43,384 bases of DNA, taken from the NCBI GenBank assembly GCA_002368665.1, contig DFEK01000004.1, forward strand, positions 1 to 43,384, in the 5' to 3' direction. The notes under the pieces were generated by a model, which saw only the letters and a program-made list of their open reading frames with translations, did no database searches and was not told the origin of the DNA. The position numbers were made by a program, and so were the translations under genes. Source of the stretch: Lachnospiraceae bacterium UBA3804 (GTDB lineage Bacteria; Bacillota; Clostridia; Lachnospirales; Lachnospiraceae). Every line of letters begins with the position of its first letter. The stretch's first letter is position 1. Below are positions 15,605 through 23,233 of the stretch, one piece after another.

Positions 15605-15669
15605 AATCATCTCACCGCATTGACATACAGGAATGCTGTAAAACAGGGGCTTTGAGGCCTCTGTTTTTT
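15605..15669 (+). repeat. 65-bp direct repeat, copy 2 (right edge of hipBA cassette)
   Basis: Second copy of 13720-13784, starting 28 bases after the hipA stop. It ends hipA transcription just as copy 1 ends the upstream gene. The repeat boundaries are sharp on both sides: bases before and after do not match the first copy. Confidence 0.95.
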
Positions 15670-15670
15670 T
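15642..15670 (+). terminator. Terminator inside repeat copy 2
   Basis: AACAGGGGC (15642-15650) pairs with GCCTCTGTT around TTTGAG (one G-T pair at a different step from copy 1), followed by Ts. Confidence 0.9.
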
Positions 15671-15727
15671 ATTTTTCGAGTCGTTTATGTGCAATGTCAC
15701 GAAAATCGATTTTTTGTAAAAATGCTA

Positions 15728-15757
15728 TTTACAAACACCGGTAAATGATTTTATAAT
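15728..15757 (+). promoter_or_regulatory. Promoter of the Tad pilus operon
   Basis: TTTACA (15728-15733), 18 bases, TATAAT (15752-15757). It is the only good promoter before the pilus genes, which then run almost without gaps. Confidence 0.7.
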
Positions 15758-15769
15758 TCAAACACATTA

Positions 15770-15790
15770 AAGAGAAAACTCTTTTCTCTT
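15770..15790 (+). promoter_or_regulatory. 5' leader hairpin of the Tad mRNA
   Basis: Perfect 9-bp stem AAGAGAAAA (15770-15778) / TTTTCTCTT (15782-15790) with a CTC loop, starting a few bases after the predicted transcription start. It could protect the long mRNA from 5' decay. The rest of 15578-15856 holds the repeat, the promoter and a 14-codon open frame (15825-15869) with no ribosome site. Confidence 0.5.
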
Positions 15791-15892
15791 AACTCAGGAT
15801 CCATATCGGATCGATTATCCATTGATGAAAGAATTTAAGACAACGGAGGTGGTTTTATCGTTGTACTGATTCTGTATTTATCCGTAGCGGTA

Positions 15893-16384
15893 TTGTACGA
15901 TTTCCGCTATGAAAAGATACCAAATAAGTTAATTTTGATTGGTCTCATTTTCGGTTTTTTCTATCGTCTAGCTGTTTGCCAAGATGTTTTATCCGTCAGT
16001 ATGATCTTCGGAATATTTCTGCCGCTTATTCTGTTTTTTCCTTTTTTTGTTATCAGGGCGTTTGGTGCCGGAGATGTCAAATTGCTGATGATGACGGGAA
16101 TATATTTTGGTATTAACCATAATCTGCGATGTATTGGTCTGGCACTGTTGGCTGCTGCCATGGTCGGCCTTGTCAGATTACTGATACATAGACAAATTTA
16201 TACAAGGTTCGCTTCCCTGTTTGGCTACATAAAAGAGCTTGCCGGGCACCTGAGTAGCAAAACAGGGAAGGCACCCCCCTACTTAACAGCCGGAAGGAAG
16301 ACGGAGGCGGCCAAAATCCATTTTTCTTTATATGTTTTGATTGGGGCAACCATTACAGAGGTTCTCCGGTTAGCCGGAGGATAA
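15893..16384 (+). CDS. tadV: Prepilin peptidase (A24/TadV-CpaA type)
   Basis: Membrane aspartyl protease that cleaves prepilin leaders. The two catalytic Asp motifs are DFRYEKIPN and FGAGDVKL. TTG 15893 is the only standard start in frame after the stop at 15836, but it has no ribosome site and would remove most of the first membrane helix. A near-perfect site GGAGGTGG at 15845-15852 lies seven bases before ATC 15857, and reading from there adds IVVLILYLSVAV, the expected helix, so translation may start at a non-standard codon. First gene of the pilus operon. Confidence 0.8.
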   Translation: MYDFRYEKIPNKLILIGLIFGFFYRLAVCQDVLSVSMIFGIFLPLILFFPFFVIRAFGAGDVKLLMMTGIYFGINHNLRCIGLALLAAAMVGLVRLLIHRQIYTRFASLFGYIKELAGHLSSKTGKAPPYLTAGRKTEAAKIHFSLYVLIGATITEVLRLAGG

Positions 16385-16397
16385 AAAGGAGAGAGCA

Positions 16398-17387
16398 TTG
16401 TACAAGGAAATTGTGGCGATTTGTCATACGGAAGAGGAATATGCGAGGAGGCTGGCGGATTACATCAACGATCACGGATTGTTACCTTGTCCGGCCGCAT
16501 CTTTTTCAGACAAAGGAAAACTGACCCGATACGAAAAACAACACCCGGTTCGCCATAAGGTAATTCCGCAGGACTGGGCGAAGCATTACACGAAGGAAGA
16601 GTTAAAAAGCGGAGTATCTTTGTTTTGTGACGAAGAAGGAATGGAGGAAGGAATGTATGTGTATCGTTTCCGAAGTGCGGATTTGGTGGCGGAGCAAATT
16701 TGCAGGATGGCAGATTTTGCTTTGCCTGCAACGAAAAGCAGGGGGAAAACCAAGCTGATCGGTGTCTATTCCCCGGTGGGAAGATGTTTGAAAACCTCCT
16801 TTTCCCTTACACTCGGACAGATGCTCGCACAGAAATATCATGTGCTGTATCTTAATTTCGAAAACTACTCCGGCTTTGGAAAGATGATGGGAATGAACAA
16901 GGCGGTGGATATGTCCGATCTTCTGTATTATTTTTTAAACCTCCGTGAAGAATTCCACCAAAAAATGGACGGAATGGCGTTTTCCATGAACGGGTTGGAA
17001 ATTATTCCGCCGGCATTGTCCTTTCTGGATCTGGAATCCGTGGGAGAGGATGAGTGGGAAAAATTTTTTGACACCCTGTCTGAAAAAGGAAATTACGATT
17101 ATATCGTTTTGGATTTGTCGGACTATATCAAAGGTTTATATCGTATTTTGCTTGAGTGTACATTCGTTTATACCTTTACGCAGGAGGACGGGGTAGCCAT
17201 GGCCAAAGTGGAACAGTATGAAAAGATACTGAACAGCTTAAATTACGGAGAAATATTAAACAGGACCAGAAAAATCAGTCCACCGATCTTTCGAAAATTA
17301 CCGATCCGGCCGGAAGAACTGATTCACTCCGAATTGGCGGATTATACAAGAAGAATTACGGAGGATGATTTTCATTGGAACAGGTAA
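16398..17387 (+). CDS. tadZ: TadZ/CpaE-like pilus assembly protein (ParA-like)
   Basis: A 329-residue protein with an N-terminal receiver-like region (residues 1-110) and a ParA/MinD-like ATPase domain. The nucleotide loop is deviant: GVYSPVGRCLKTSF near residues 121-134. YDYIVLDLSDY is the Walker B-like strand. TadZ proteins locate the Tad machinery in the cell and recruit other components. TTG start with AAGGAG at 16386-16391, six bases away. It overlaps tadA by 13 bases. Confidence 0.8.
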   Translation: MYKEIVAICHTEEEYARRLADYINDHGLLPCPAASFSDKGKLTRYEKQHPVRHKVIPQDWAKHYTKEELKSGVSLFCDEEGMEEGMYVYRFRSADLVAEQICRMADFALPATKSRGKTKLIGVYSPVGRCLKTSFSLTLGQMLAQKYHVLYLNFENYSGFGKMMGMNKAVDMSDLLYYFLNLREEFHQKMDGMAFSMNGLEIIPPALSFLDLESVGEDEWEKFFDTLSEKGNYDYIVLDLSDYIKGLYRILLECTFVYTFTQEDGVAMAKVEQYEKILNSLNYGEILNRTRKISPPIFRKLPIRPEELIHSELADYTRRITEDDFHWNR

Positions 17388-18616
17388 AAGAACGGCAGGA
17401 GATTCTGGAACAAAAAATCAGGGATGTGAAAAGAGAAGTCCTTTCGCAGATTGATTTATCGAAAGACTCTTCGGACGAGGAAATAAAGAGGCTGATATTT
17501 GAGACGGTTTTTCGTCATTCGAAAGAAGAATTTCTGCTTTTGGAGGATCGGAAAAAACTGGCAAAGGCTGTCTTTAACGCTCTTAGAAAACTGGATTTTA
17601 TCCAGGATCTTCTGGAGGACGATGAGATTTCGGAAATCATGATCAATGGTCCGGAATGCATTTTTATCGAAAAGAACGGAGAAATCCGGCTTTTGGACAA
17701 AACCTTCGATTCACGTGAAAAGCTGGAAGATATGATTCAGCAGATCGTTGCATCCTGCAACAGAACCGTGAATGAGGCAACTCCGATTGCGGATGCCAGA
17801 TTATCGGACGGCTGCAGGGTAAATATTGTACTCTCACCGCCGGCAGTGGGCGGACCGGTAGTTACTATCCGGAGATTTCCGCAAAATACCATTACAATGG
17901 AGAAACTGATTTCCAATAACAGTATTACAAAGGAAGCGGCGGAGTTTTTGCAGTGGGCAGTTGAGGAGGGCTTTAATATTTTCGTAAGCGGCGGAACCAG
18001 TTCGGGAAAGACTACGCTGTTAAATGTCCTTTCAGGTTATATTCCGAAGTCTCTCAGAGTCGTATGCATAGAGGATTCCGCGGAATTGCAGATTACCCAT
18101 ATTCCGAATCTCGTACGACTTGAAACCAGGAACTCAACTGCCGAGGGTTGCGCGGAAATATCTATTCGGGATCTGATTCGAAATGCTCTTCGAATGCGAC
18201 CGGACAGAATCGTCGTCGGAGAAGTCCGAGGAGGAGAAGCGATGGATATGCTGCAGGCATTTAACACCGGACATGACGGAAGCCTGTCTACCGGACATGC
18301 GAACTCCGCCAGAGATATGCTTCTTAGATTGGAAGCAATGGTGCTGATGGGAACCAAGTTGCCGATTGCAGCCATACGAAGACAGATTTCCACCGGAATT
18401 GATTTAATAGTTCATCTGGAAAGAGGAAGAAGCGGAAGGAGAAGAGTTGTGGAGATTTTGGAGATTATGGGAATGGAAAACGAAGAGATTAAAACCAGAC
18501 CGATTTTTATGTTGCAGGAATCGAAAGACAGTGGACCCGAGCTTGTAAGGGTTGCGGAACATGTCATAAAAAGACGCGGGTATGTCGCGGGATGGGAGAA
18601 TAAACATGCACTATGA
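17375..18616 (+). CDS. tadA: TadA/CpaF-type pilus assembly ATPase
   Basis: A 413-residue secretion-type hexameric ATPase that powers pilin assembly. Walker A is SGGTSSGKTTLLNVL (residues ~205-219), the Asp and Walker B boxes are RNALRMRPDRIVVGEVRGGE, and the His box follows (GHDGSLSTGHANS). The N-terminal ~100 residues include the typical EISEIMINGP motif. TTG start with GGAGG at 17360-17364. All catalytic motifs are intact. It sits in the cytoplasm against TadB/TadC. Confidence 0.93.
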   Translation: MEQVKERQEILEQKIRDVKREVLSQIDLSKDSSDEEIKRLIFETVFRHSKEEFLLLEDRKKLAKAVFNALRKLDFIQDLLEDDEISEIMINGPECIFIEKNGEIRLLDKTFDSREKLEDMIQQIVASCNRTVNEATPIADARLSDGCRVNIVLSPPAVGGPVVTIRRFPQNTITMEKLISNNSITKEAAEFLQWAVEEGFNIFVSGGTSSGKTTLLNVLSGYIPKSLRVVCIEDSAELQITHIPNLVRLETRNSTAEGCAEISIRDLIRNALRMRPDRIVVGEVRGGEAMDMLQAFNTGHDGSLSTGHANSARDMLLRLEAMVLMGTKLPIAAIRRQISTGIDLIVHLERGRSGRRRVVEILEIMGMENEEIKTRPIFMLQESKDSGPELVRVAEHVIKRRGYVAGWENKHAL

Positions 18617-19349
18617 CAGTTACCGGTTGAGTTTCAAGGGATGGATTCTCTCAATTCTTGCCTGGAGTGCGGTTTCGGCGATTTTTGCGTATTTCTTTTT
18701 TCGTTCGGTAGTTTGTTTCTTTGTTTTCTTTCTGTTTTTTCCTGTTTTTGTAAAAGTTGTACGCCAAAAGTGCATGGCGGGACGTAAATGGAATCTGAAA
18801 AGCCAGTTTGCGGATGCCCTGCTTGGTATATCAACTGCCCTGGCCGCAGGGAATTCCATGGAAAACGCGTTTCGAAAAGCCTATTACGAAATGAAAGCCA
18901 TGCACGGAGAAAAATCCGATATTGCAAAGGAACTGCATGCCATTGTAAAGGGAATGGATAATAATCTGACAGTGGAGTCTATGCTTCTGGATTTTGCAAA
19001 CAGGAGCCACGTTGAGGAGATTGAAGATTTTGCGGATATTTTTTCGGTAGGAAAAAGAAGCGGCGGAAACATGAAAGATATTATGGGTGTTTGCTGTAAC
19101 ACGATTTCCGAGAGTGTGGAGCTGCAGAGAGAGTTTCGGATTCTGCTTTCGTCCAGACGGTTTGAAATGCAGATTATGAGTGTAGTTCCCTTTGGGATCA
19201 TTCTGTATATAGGATCAGCCTCGGCGGGCTATTTTGACAGTCTGTATCATGTATTTCCCGGAACGTTGATTATGGCGGGATGCATGCTTTTATATGTTAC
19301 CGCTTTTCTTTGGGGGGAGAAGGTCATTGAAAAAACGCAGAATTTCTAA
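18606..19349 (+). CDS. tadB: TadB-like platform protein (type II secretion F domain)
   Basis: A 247-residue membrane protein: two N-terminal helices (residues ~12-50), a cytoplasmic T2SSF domain (QFADALLGISTALAAGNSME; FSVGKRSGGNMKDIM), then two C-terminal helices. It forms the inner-membrane platform with TadC. ATG 18606 is preferred (GGGAG at 18593-18597), giving an 11-base overlap with tadA; an in-frame ATG at 18582 is less well placed. It overlaps tadC by 23 bases. Confidence 0.85.
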   Translation: MHYDSYRLSFKGWILSILAWSAVSAIFAYFFFRSVVCFFVFFLFFPVFVKVVRQKCMAGRKWNLKSQFADALLGISTALAAGNSMENAFRKAYYEMKAMHGEKSDIAKELHAIVKGMDNNLTVESMLLDFANRSHVEEIEDFADIFSVGKRSGGNMKDIMGVCCNTISESVELQREFRILLSSRRFEMQIMSVVPFGIILYIGSASAGYFDSLYHVFPGTLIMAGCMLLYVTAFLWGEKVIEKTQNF

Positions 19350-20001
19350 ATATCGCTTAATCGCAATAGCGCTTTTGGTCATGATGTTCATTCTGTACAT
19401 GAAAAATGTATCCTCAGGATTAAAAGCAAAGGCGGAGATTTATATTCCCCTGGTTTTGTATTGTGCTTCCGGACTGTTTTTCATCTATGGACCCGCGGTG
19501 GAAAAAAGAGAGGAAGAGAATCGACGAAAGGACGCGATTAAAAATGAATACCCGGAATTCGCATTGAAAATGTCCATGCTGATACGAGCGGGTTTTTCTC
19601 CAAAAGCTGCGCTAGCAAAAGTAGGGAATGCATATAGCCGGCGAAAGAAGGCAGAAAAGGGAAAAAAGATGATTTTCTATGAGGAGATTCTGACTGCTTT
19701 AAGGGAAATGGAGAGCGGAATCCCCGAGACGGAAGCTTATGAGCGTTTGGGGAAACGGTGCGGACTGATGGAAATGATCCGATTCTGCGGATTGATGATC
19801 CGAAATGTTAAGAGGGGAAGCATGGGACTTGCGGATGAACTAAAGGAGGAGAGCCGCAGGGCGATTCAGTCCAAACGGGAGATGGAGAGAAAGAAAGGCG
19901 AAGTTGCGGGAACCAAGCTTTTGTTTCCCATGATGCTGTTTCTGCTGGTTGTGATGATTATTATCCTTTATCCGGGATTCACAACAATCGCAGCCATGTA
20001 A
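19327..20001 (+). CDS. tadC: TadC-like platform protein (type II secretion F domain)
   Basis: A 224-residue protein with two N-terminal membrane helices, a T2SSF domain (EYPEFALKMSMLIRAGFSPK; CGLMIRNVKRGSMGLADEL) and a C-terminal helix (LFPMMLFLLVVMIIILYPGF). The start is judged to be TTG 19327, seven bases after GGGGAG; an in-frame ATG at 19294 has no ribosome site. Between its stop and the pilin gene lie 61 bases containing a small bulged hairpin (20011-20032). Confidence 0.85.
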   Translation: MKKRRISKYRLIAIALLVMMFILYMKNVSSGLKAKAEIYIPLVLYCASGLFFIYGPAVEKREEENRRKDAIKNEYPEFALKMSMLIRAGFSPKAALAKVGNAYSRRKKAEKGKKMIFYEEILTALREMESGIPETEAYERLGKRCGLMEMIRFCGLMIRNVKRGSMGLADELKEESRRAIQSKREMERKKGEVAGTKLLFPMMLFLLVVMIIILYPGFTTIAAM

Positions 20002-20062
20002 CGATGAATTGCTCCTCGCCCACAGGAGTAGCTCATAAAGAAAAAAGAAAGGAGGAAAAGCG

Positions 20063-20230
20063 ATGGAACTGATGAAACGATTCATATCGGAAGAAGACGG
20101 ATTATCCACGGTCGAGATCATACTGATTTTGGTTGTATTGGTGGGGCTTGTTCTCATCTTTAAGGAAGAGATGGTTAAAATCGTTAAAACCGTCTTCGGA
20201 AACATTACGAAACAAGTTAACAAAGTATAA
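20063..20230 (+). CDS. flp: Flp-type (type IVb) major pilin
   Basis: A 55-residue prepilin. Cleavage is predicted after Gly13 in SEEDG-LSTVE, leaving Glu at mature position 5, the hallmark of type IV pilins; a hydrophobic helix follows (IILILVVLVGLVLIF). The mature pilin would be ~42 residues, typical of Flp pilins. It is the only good major-pilin candidate here and has the strongest ribosome site of the locus (AAAGGAGG, 20048-20055) with an ATG start. A strong hairpin follows it. Confidence 0.88.
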   Translation: MELMKRFISEEDGLSTVEIILILVVLVGLVLIFKEEMVKIVKTVFGNITKQVNKV

Positions 20231-20263
20231 TATGCAAAAACACAGATTAAGAAAAGGAAAAAC

Positions 20264-20295
20264 GTCCTGCGGTCGGCGTTTGCCGGCAGCAGGAC
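20264..20295 (+). promoter_or_regulatory. Strong hairpin downstream of the pilin gene
   Basis: GTCCTGC (20264-20270) pairs with GCAGGAC (20289-20295) and, after one G-A mismatch, GTCGGC with GCCGGC (one T-G pair), with a GTTT loop: 13 paired steps. A-rich sequence, not T, follows, so it is likely an mRNA stabiliser or partial barrier that raises pilin over downstream products. Confidence 0.7.
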
Positions 20296-20308
20296 AAAAG
20301 AGAAAGGT

Positions 20309-21829
20309 ATGAAAAAACACTTCAGGGGAGAAATAACAATTTATCTGACACTTACGGTTCCGATTCTGTTGTCACTTTTTTTGGGTGCGTTTGAGGCTGC
20401 AAAAAACAGTGCTTACAGAGTTGTTACGGACTGTGCCCTTCGAAGTGCCATCATCTCCGCATTTGGGGAGTATCACAGGGAACTGGCGGAACAATATGAT
20501 TTATTTTTTATTGATTTAAGTTACCTGACGGATTCGGCCTCTCTTTTGAATCTGGCAACGAGAGTGGAAGAAAGGATGGAGGAAAACCTGAATCCGAGAG
20601 AAGAGAGGCTTTTATATGCAAGAGGTTTCTTCGGAGAATCGGAGGCGGAAGTGGAGATTGAGTCGGCAGCCAGGGCCACGGATTTCCTGGGTTCGGAACT
20701 AAAAAAACAGGCCGTATATTACATGAAGGATTTTGTCAGCGCAGATTTTATCCGTGATATGCAGTCCTTAATCCGGATCAAAGAAAGTTATGACCTTGAT
20801 GAGAAAACGTTTGACAGCGCCGTGAATGAAACTTCGTCGCAGCAGACGCAGATCGGAAATTCGCAAATATCCAAGGGCGCATCTGAAGAAGAAGTTAAAA
20901 ATATCAAGGCGACTTCTTCCTCTGACATCCAATTTCTGTTTGTGACCCCGTTGGATATGATGGTCCACAAGGGTGGAATGGCAGGGGTTTCCAGGCAGAC
21001 ATTTAATCCGTTTGATGTTCCGTCCACCAGAAAAGAAATCTTAAGTTTTGGAAACGGAAACTATGAAGATATCCTGGCAGACCCTTCGGCCGGCATCTTT
21101 TTTAACGAATATGTCATGAAAAAATGCGGAAACTATGTTCATCCGAAGGAGGATTCCTATTTAAAATATCAGGCGGAATACATTTTTGTGGGAAGCAGTT
21201 CGGATTCCATGAATTTAAGCATGACACTACATAATGTTTTTGCCATTCGTACGGCCGCGAATGCGCTTTCCATCAAACAGGATAAGCAGAAGATGGCGGT
21301 AATAGATGTCATTGCCACTGCTCTCGGCGCGGTTACGAGGGTGCCCGAAAAGGTGTATGAAGCGACGATAATACTGATTTGGGCTGCTGCCGAATCAACC
21401 TATGATGTTGAGGATCTGCTAAACGGAAAGAAGATTGCACTCATTAAAGACGGAAAAGATTTTCACACTTCTTTGAAGGGAAGTGTCAGCTCGCTTACGG
21501 ATAATGCCTGCGACTACTCCAATTTGCTTAGTGACAGTCAGAGAAAACAGCTTCCGGCTCAAACCGACATTGGGACAGGAAACGGGGCGGCTTCGTTAGG
21601 ATCCAAAATTAAGCTTTCCTACGAGGATTATTTAAGACTTCTTTTGATGAGTGTTCCGGGACCGGTTAAAACACTGCGCATGATGGACATTATGGAACTG
21701 GATATTCGCAAAACAAAAGATAATGACACATTTCGTATCGATCAATGTGTGGATGAAGCGGTTTTTGTAGTAAGGGTTACAGACGAAAGCGGTACGCAGT
21801 ACGATTTGCGCAGGAATTATTGCTATTAA
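20309..21829 (+). CDS. DUF5702-type Tad pseudopilin-like protein
   Basis: A 506-residue protein with an N-terminal pilin-like segment: FRG-EITIY, then a helix of ~20 hydrophobic residues (LTLTVPILLSLFLGAF); position +5 is Tyr instead of Glu. The long remainder is extracytoplasmic, with a Ser/Gln/Thr-rich linker at residues ~175-205. This matches DUF5702, a family that accompanies Tad loci of Lachnospiraceae and is TadG-like in position. Probably a minor pilus component or tip protein (inference). AGAAAGG before ATG 20309. Confidence 0.75.
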   Translation: MKKHFRGEITIYLTLTVPILLSLFLGAFEAAKNSAYRVVTDCALRSAIISAFGEYHRELAEQYDLFFIDLSYLTDSASLLNLATRVEERMEENLNPREERLLYARGFFGESEAEVEIESAARATDFLGSELKKQAVYYMKDFVSADFIRDMQSLIRIKESYDLDEKTFDSAVNETSSQQTQIGNSQISKGASEEEVKNIKATSSSDIQFLFVTPLDMMVHKGGMAGVSRQTFNPFDVPSTRKEILSFGNGNYEDILADPSAGIFFNEYVMKKCGNYVHPKEDSYLKYQAEYIFVGSSSDSMNLSMTLHNVFAIRTAANALSIKQDKQKMAVIDVIATALGAVTRVPEKVYEATIILIWAAAESTYDVEDLLNGKKIALIKDGKDFHTSLKGSVSSLTDNACDYSNLLSDSQRKQLPAQTDIGTGNGAASLGSKIKLSYEDYLRLLLMSVPGPVKTLRMMDIMELDIRKTKDNDTFRIDQCVDEAVFVVRVTDESGTQYDLRRNYCY

Positions 21830-21846
21830 TCGGGAAGGTACTTTTG

Positions 21847-21963
21847 GGGATAACGGAGAGCTTCCTCTTTGGGAAATCACATCTATGCTCAATTCTGTTT
21901 TTTCTTTCGCGCGTTCGCGCAGCCGGGAATCCCTCTTCCGAAGAGGAAGGTCTCGGTTATCCC
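21847..21963 (+). repeat. Long inverted repeat in the Tad operon
   Basis: Arms of 23 bases (21847-21869 and 21941-21963) pair at 21 positions; both exceptions are G-G mismatches placed between perfect 8-, 4- and 9-bp blocks. The 71-base loop holds a GCGCG/CGCGC hairpin (~21908-21919). The right arm can alternatively pair locally as CTTCC (21935-21939) / GGAAG (21945-21949). No T run follows, and the next ribosome site starts seven bases later. Confidence 0.8.
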
Positions 21964-21984
21964 TGATGTTAAAGGAGATATAGG

Positions 21985-22788
21985 ATGGATAAGTTGAAAC
22001 GTGGATCCGTAACCGTAGAGACTGCATTGGTGCTTCCGTTGCTGATTATTTTTTTCATGCAACTGTATACCGCTTTTGAAATGCTGGCATTGTATTGCAG
22101 AGTGGAAGTGGCACTGGAAGAAACGGCTGAAGAAGCAGCTACGTTCCTGTATATCCGAAAGGACAGCCGGATTGCAAAGGAGCAGTCTTTTCTTTTAACG
22201 GAAACTTTTATCCGGGAAGAAGTAAGTAGAAAGATTGGTACAAAGAACTTGTCCGGTTCTGTTTTACAGGGAAAAGCCATGGGATTATCCCTGTTTCGAT
22301 CCGATATTGCCACCGACGGTAAAAATGTGGATTTAGTTGTGACATATCGGGTAAAGCCATGGTATGCCATCGGAAATGTCGGAACCATTCAACTGATGAA
22401 TCATTGCAAGGTGACTGCGTGGACCGGCTATCAAAAGGATGGTTCCACAGACGAAGAAAAGAAAGAAAAGACGGTATATATCACGGAGAGCGGGAGTGTT
22501 TATCATCTATATCGGGATTGCACATTTCTTGATGCCAAAGTGGAGACGGTTCTTACGAGGGATGTCGGAGGGGAAAGAAATTCAGACGGGAAAATTTATT
22601 ACCCGTGCGAACTTTGCGCACAGGGAAAAGAAATGGATACGTTTTGTTACATAACCCCGTACGGAACAAGGTATCACAAAGATGAGGGTTGCGAAGCGCT
22701 GCATAAATCTGTCCGTGCGGTTTCTCTGTCCGAAGTCGGAGGCAGGAGAGTCTGCTCAAAATGCAGTCAAAGGAGTCAGAATGAGTAA
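21985..22788 (+). CDS. TadE-like pseudopilin with two Cys/His repeats
   Basis: A 267-residue protein with a pilin-like N-terminus: KRG-SVTVETALVLPLLIIFF (predicted cleavage after Gly, Glu at +5). A globular region follows up to ~residue 155. The C-terminal ~110 residues hold two copies of a module YIT..G..YH...C..L...V...CxxC: VYHLYRDCTFL...CELC (~175-212) and RYHKDEGCEAL...CSKC (~225-263). Each supplies one His and three Cys, a plausible Zn site. AAAGGAGAT precedes ATG 21985, after the long inverted repeat. TadE proteins are minor pseudopilins needed for pilus biogenesis. Confidence 0.8.
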   Translation: MDKLKRGSVTVETALVLPLLIIFFMQLYTAFEMLALYCRVEVALEETAEEAATFLYIRKDSRIAKEQSFLLTETFIREEVSRKIGTKNLSGSVLQGKAMGLSLFRSDIATDGKNVDLVVTYRVKPWYAIGNVGTIQLMNHCKVTAWTGYQKDGSTDEEKKEKTVYITESGSVYHLYRDCTFLDAKVETVLTRDVGGERNSDGKIYYPCELCAQGKEMDTFCYITPYGTRYHKDEGCEALHKSVRAVSLSEVGGRRVCSKCSQRSQNE

Positions 22789-23233
22789 TCTGCTGGTAGA
22801 TAAGATTCGAATTACACTTTGTCTTTTTCTTCTTTTGACAGAGGGAATCCTGGATAAAAAGAAAAAGAAAGTCCATTTACTGCCTCTTTTAATCTGCCTG
22901 CCTACGGGTATCATATTAAGTTTTATCGAAGGAAAGGAAGACGGATTGTTTGCTCTGTTTGGCATTTTGCCGGGACTGCTTTTCCTCGCAATGTCCGTTC
23001 TTACGAAAGAAAAAGTAGGATACGGGGATGGACTGGTACTGATTGTAACGGGTGTATTACTTGGACTAAGGCTCAATCTGATGATGGTCTTCATGGGACT
23101 TTTTCTGGCTGCTTTAAGCAGTATCTGGCTCTTGATTCGAAAAAAAGCCGGAAGGAATACAAAGATTGCGTTTGTTCCGTTTTTATTGCCGTCGTTGGTT
23201 CTTTCCCTTGTAATGTCGGGAGGATTTGCATGA
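22781..23233 (+). CDS. Second, short A24-type prepilin peptidase
   Basis: A 150-residue, highly hydrophobic protein. The two A24 catalytic motifs are recognisable in divergent form: LTEGILDKKKKKVHLL (equivalent to DxRxxxIPN) and GYGDGLVLIVTGVLLG (equivalent to GxGDxK). It has ~5 membrane helices. ATG 22781 with AAAGGAG at 22769-22775; it overlaps the pseudopilin gene by 8 bases and the next gene by 4. A paralogue of the peptidase at 15893; perhaps dedicated to the pseudopilins beside it. Confidence 0.7.
   Translation: MSNLLVDKIRITLCLFLLLTEGILDKKKKKVHLLPLLICLPTGIILSFIEGKEDGLFALFGILPGLLFLAMSVLTKEKVGYGDGLVLIVTGVLLGLRLNLMMVFMGLFLAALSSIWLLIRKKAGRNTKIAFVPFLLPSLVLSLVMSGGFA

Noticed and set aside
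13720..15669. hipBA segment as a prophage or transposon remnant
   Set aside because: No integrase, transposase, phage gene or terminal inverted repeats are present; only direct repeats and the toxin-antitoxin pair.
15825..15869. 14-codon leader peptide before the prepilin peptidase gene
   Set aside because: Its ATG has no ribosome site, the product has no feature of an attenuator, and the GGAGGTGG site lies inside it serving the next gene.
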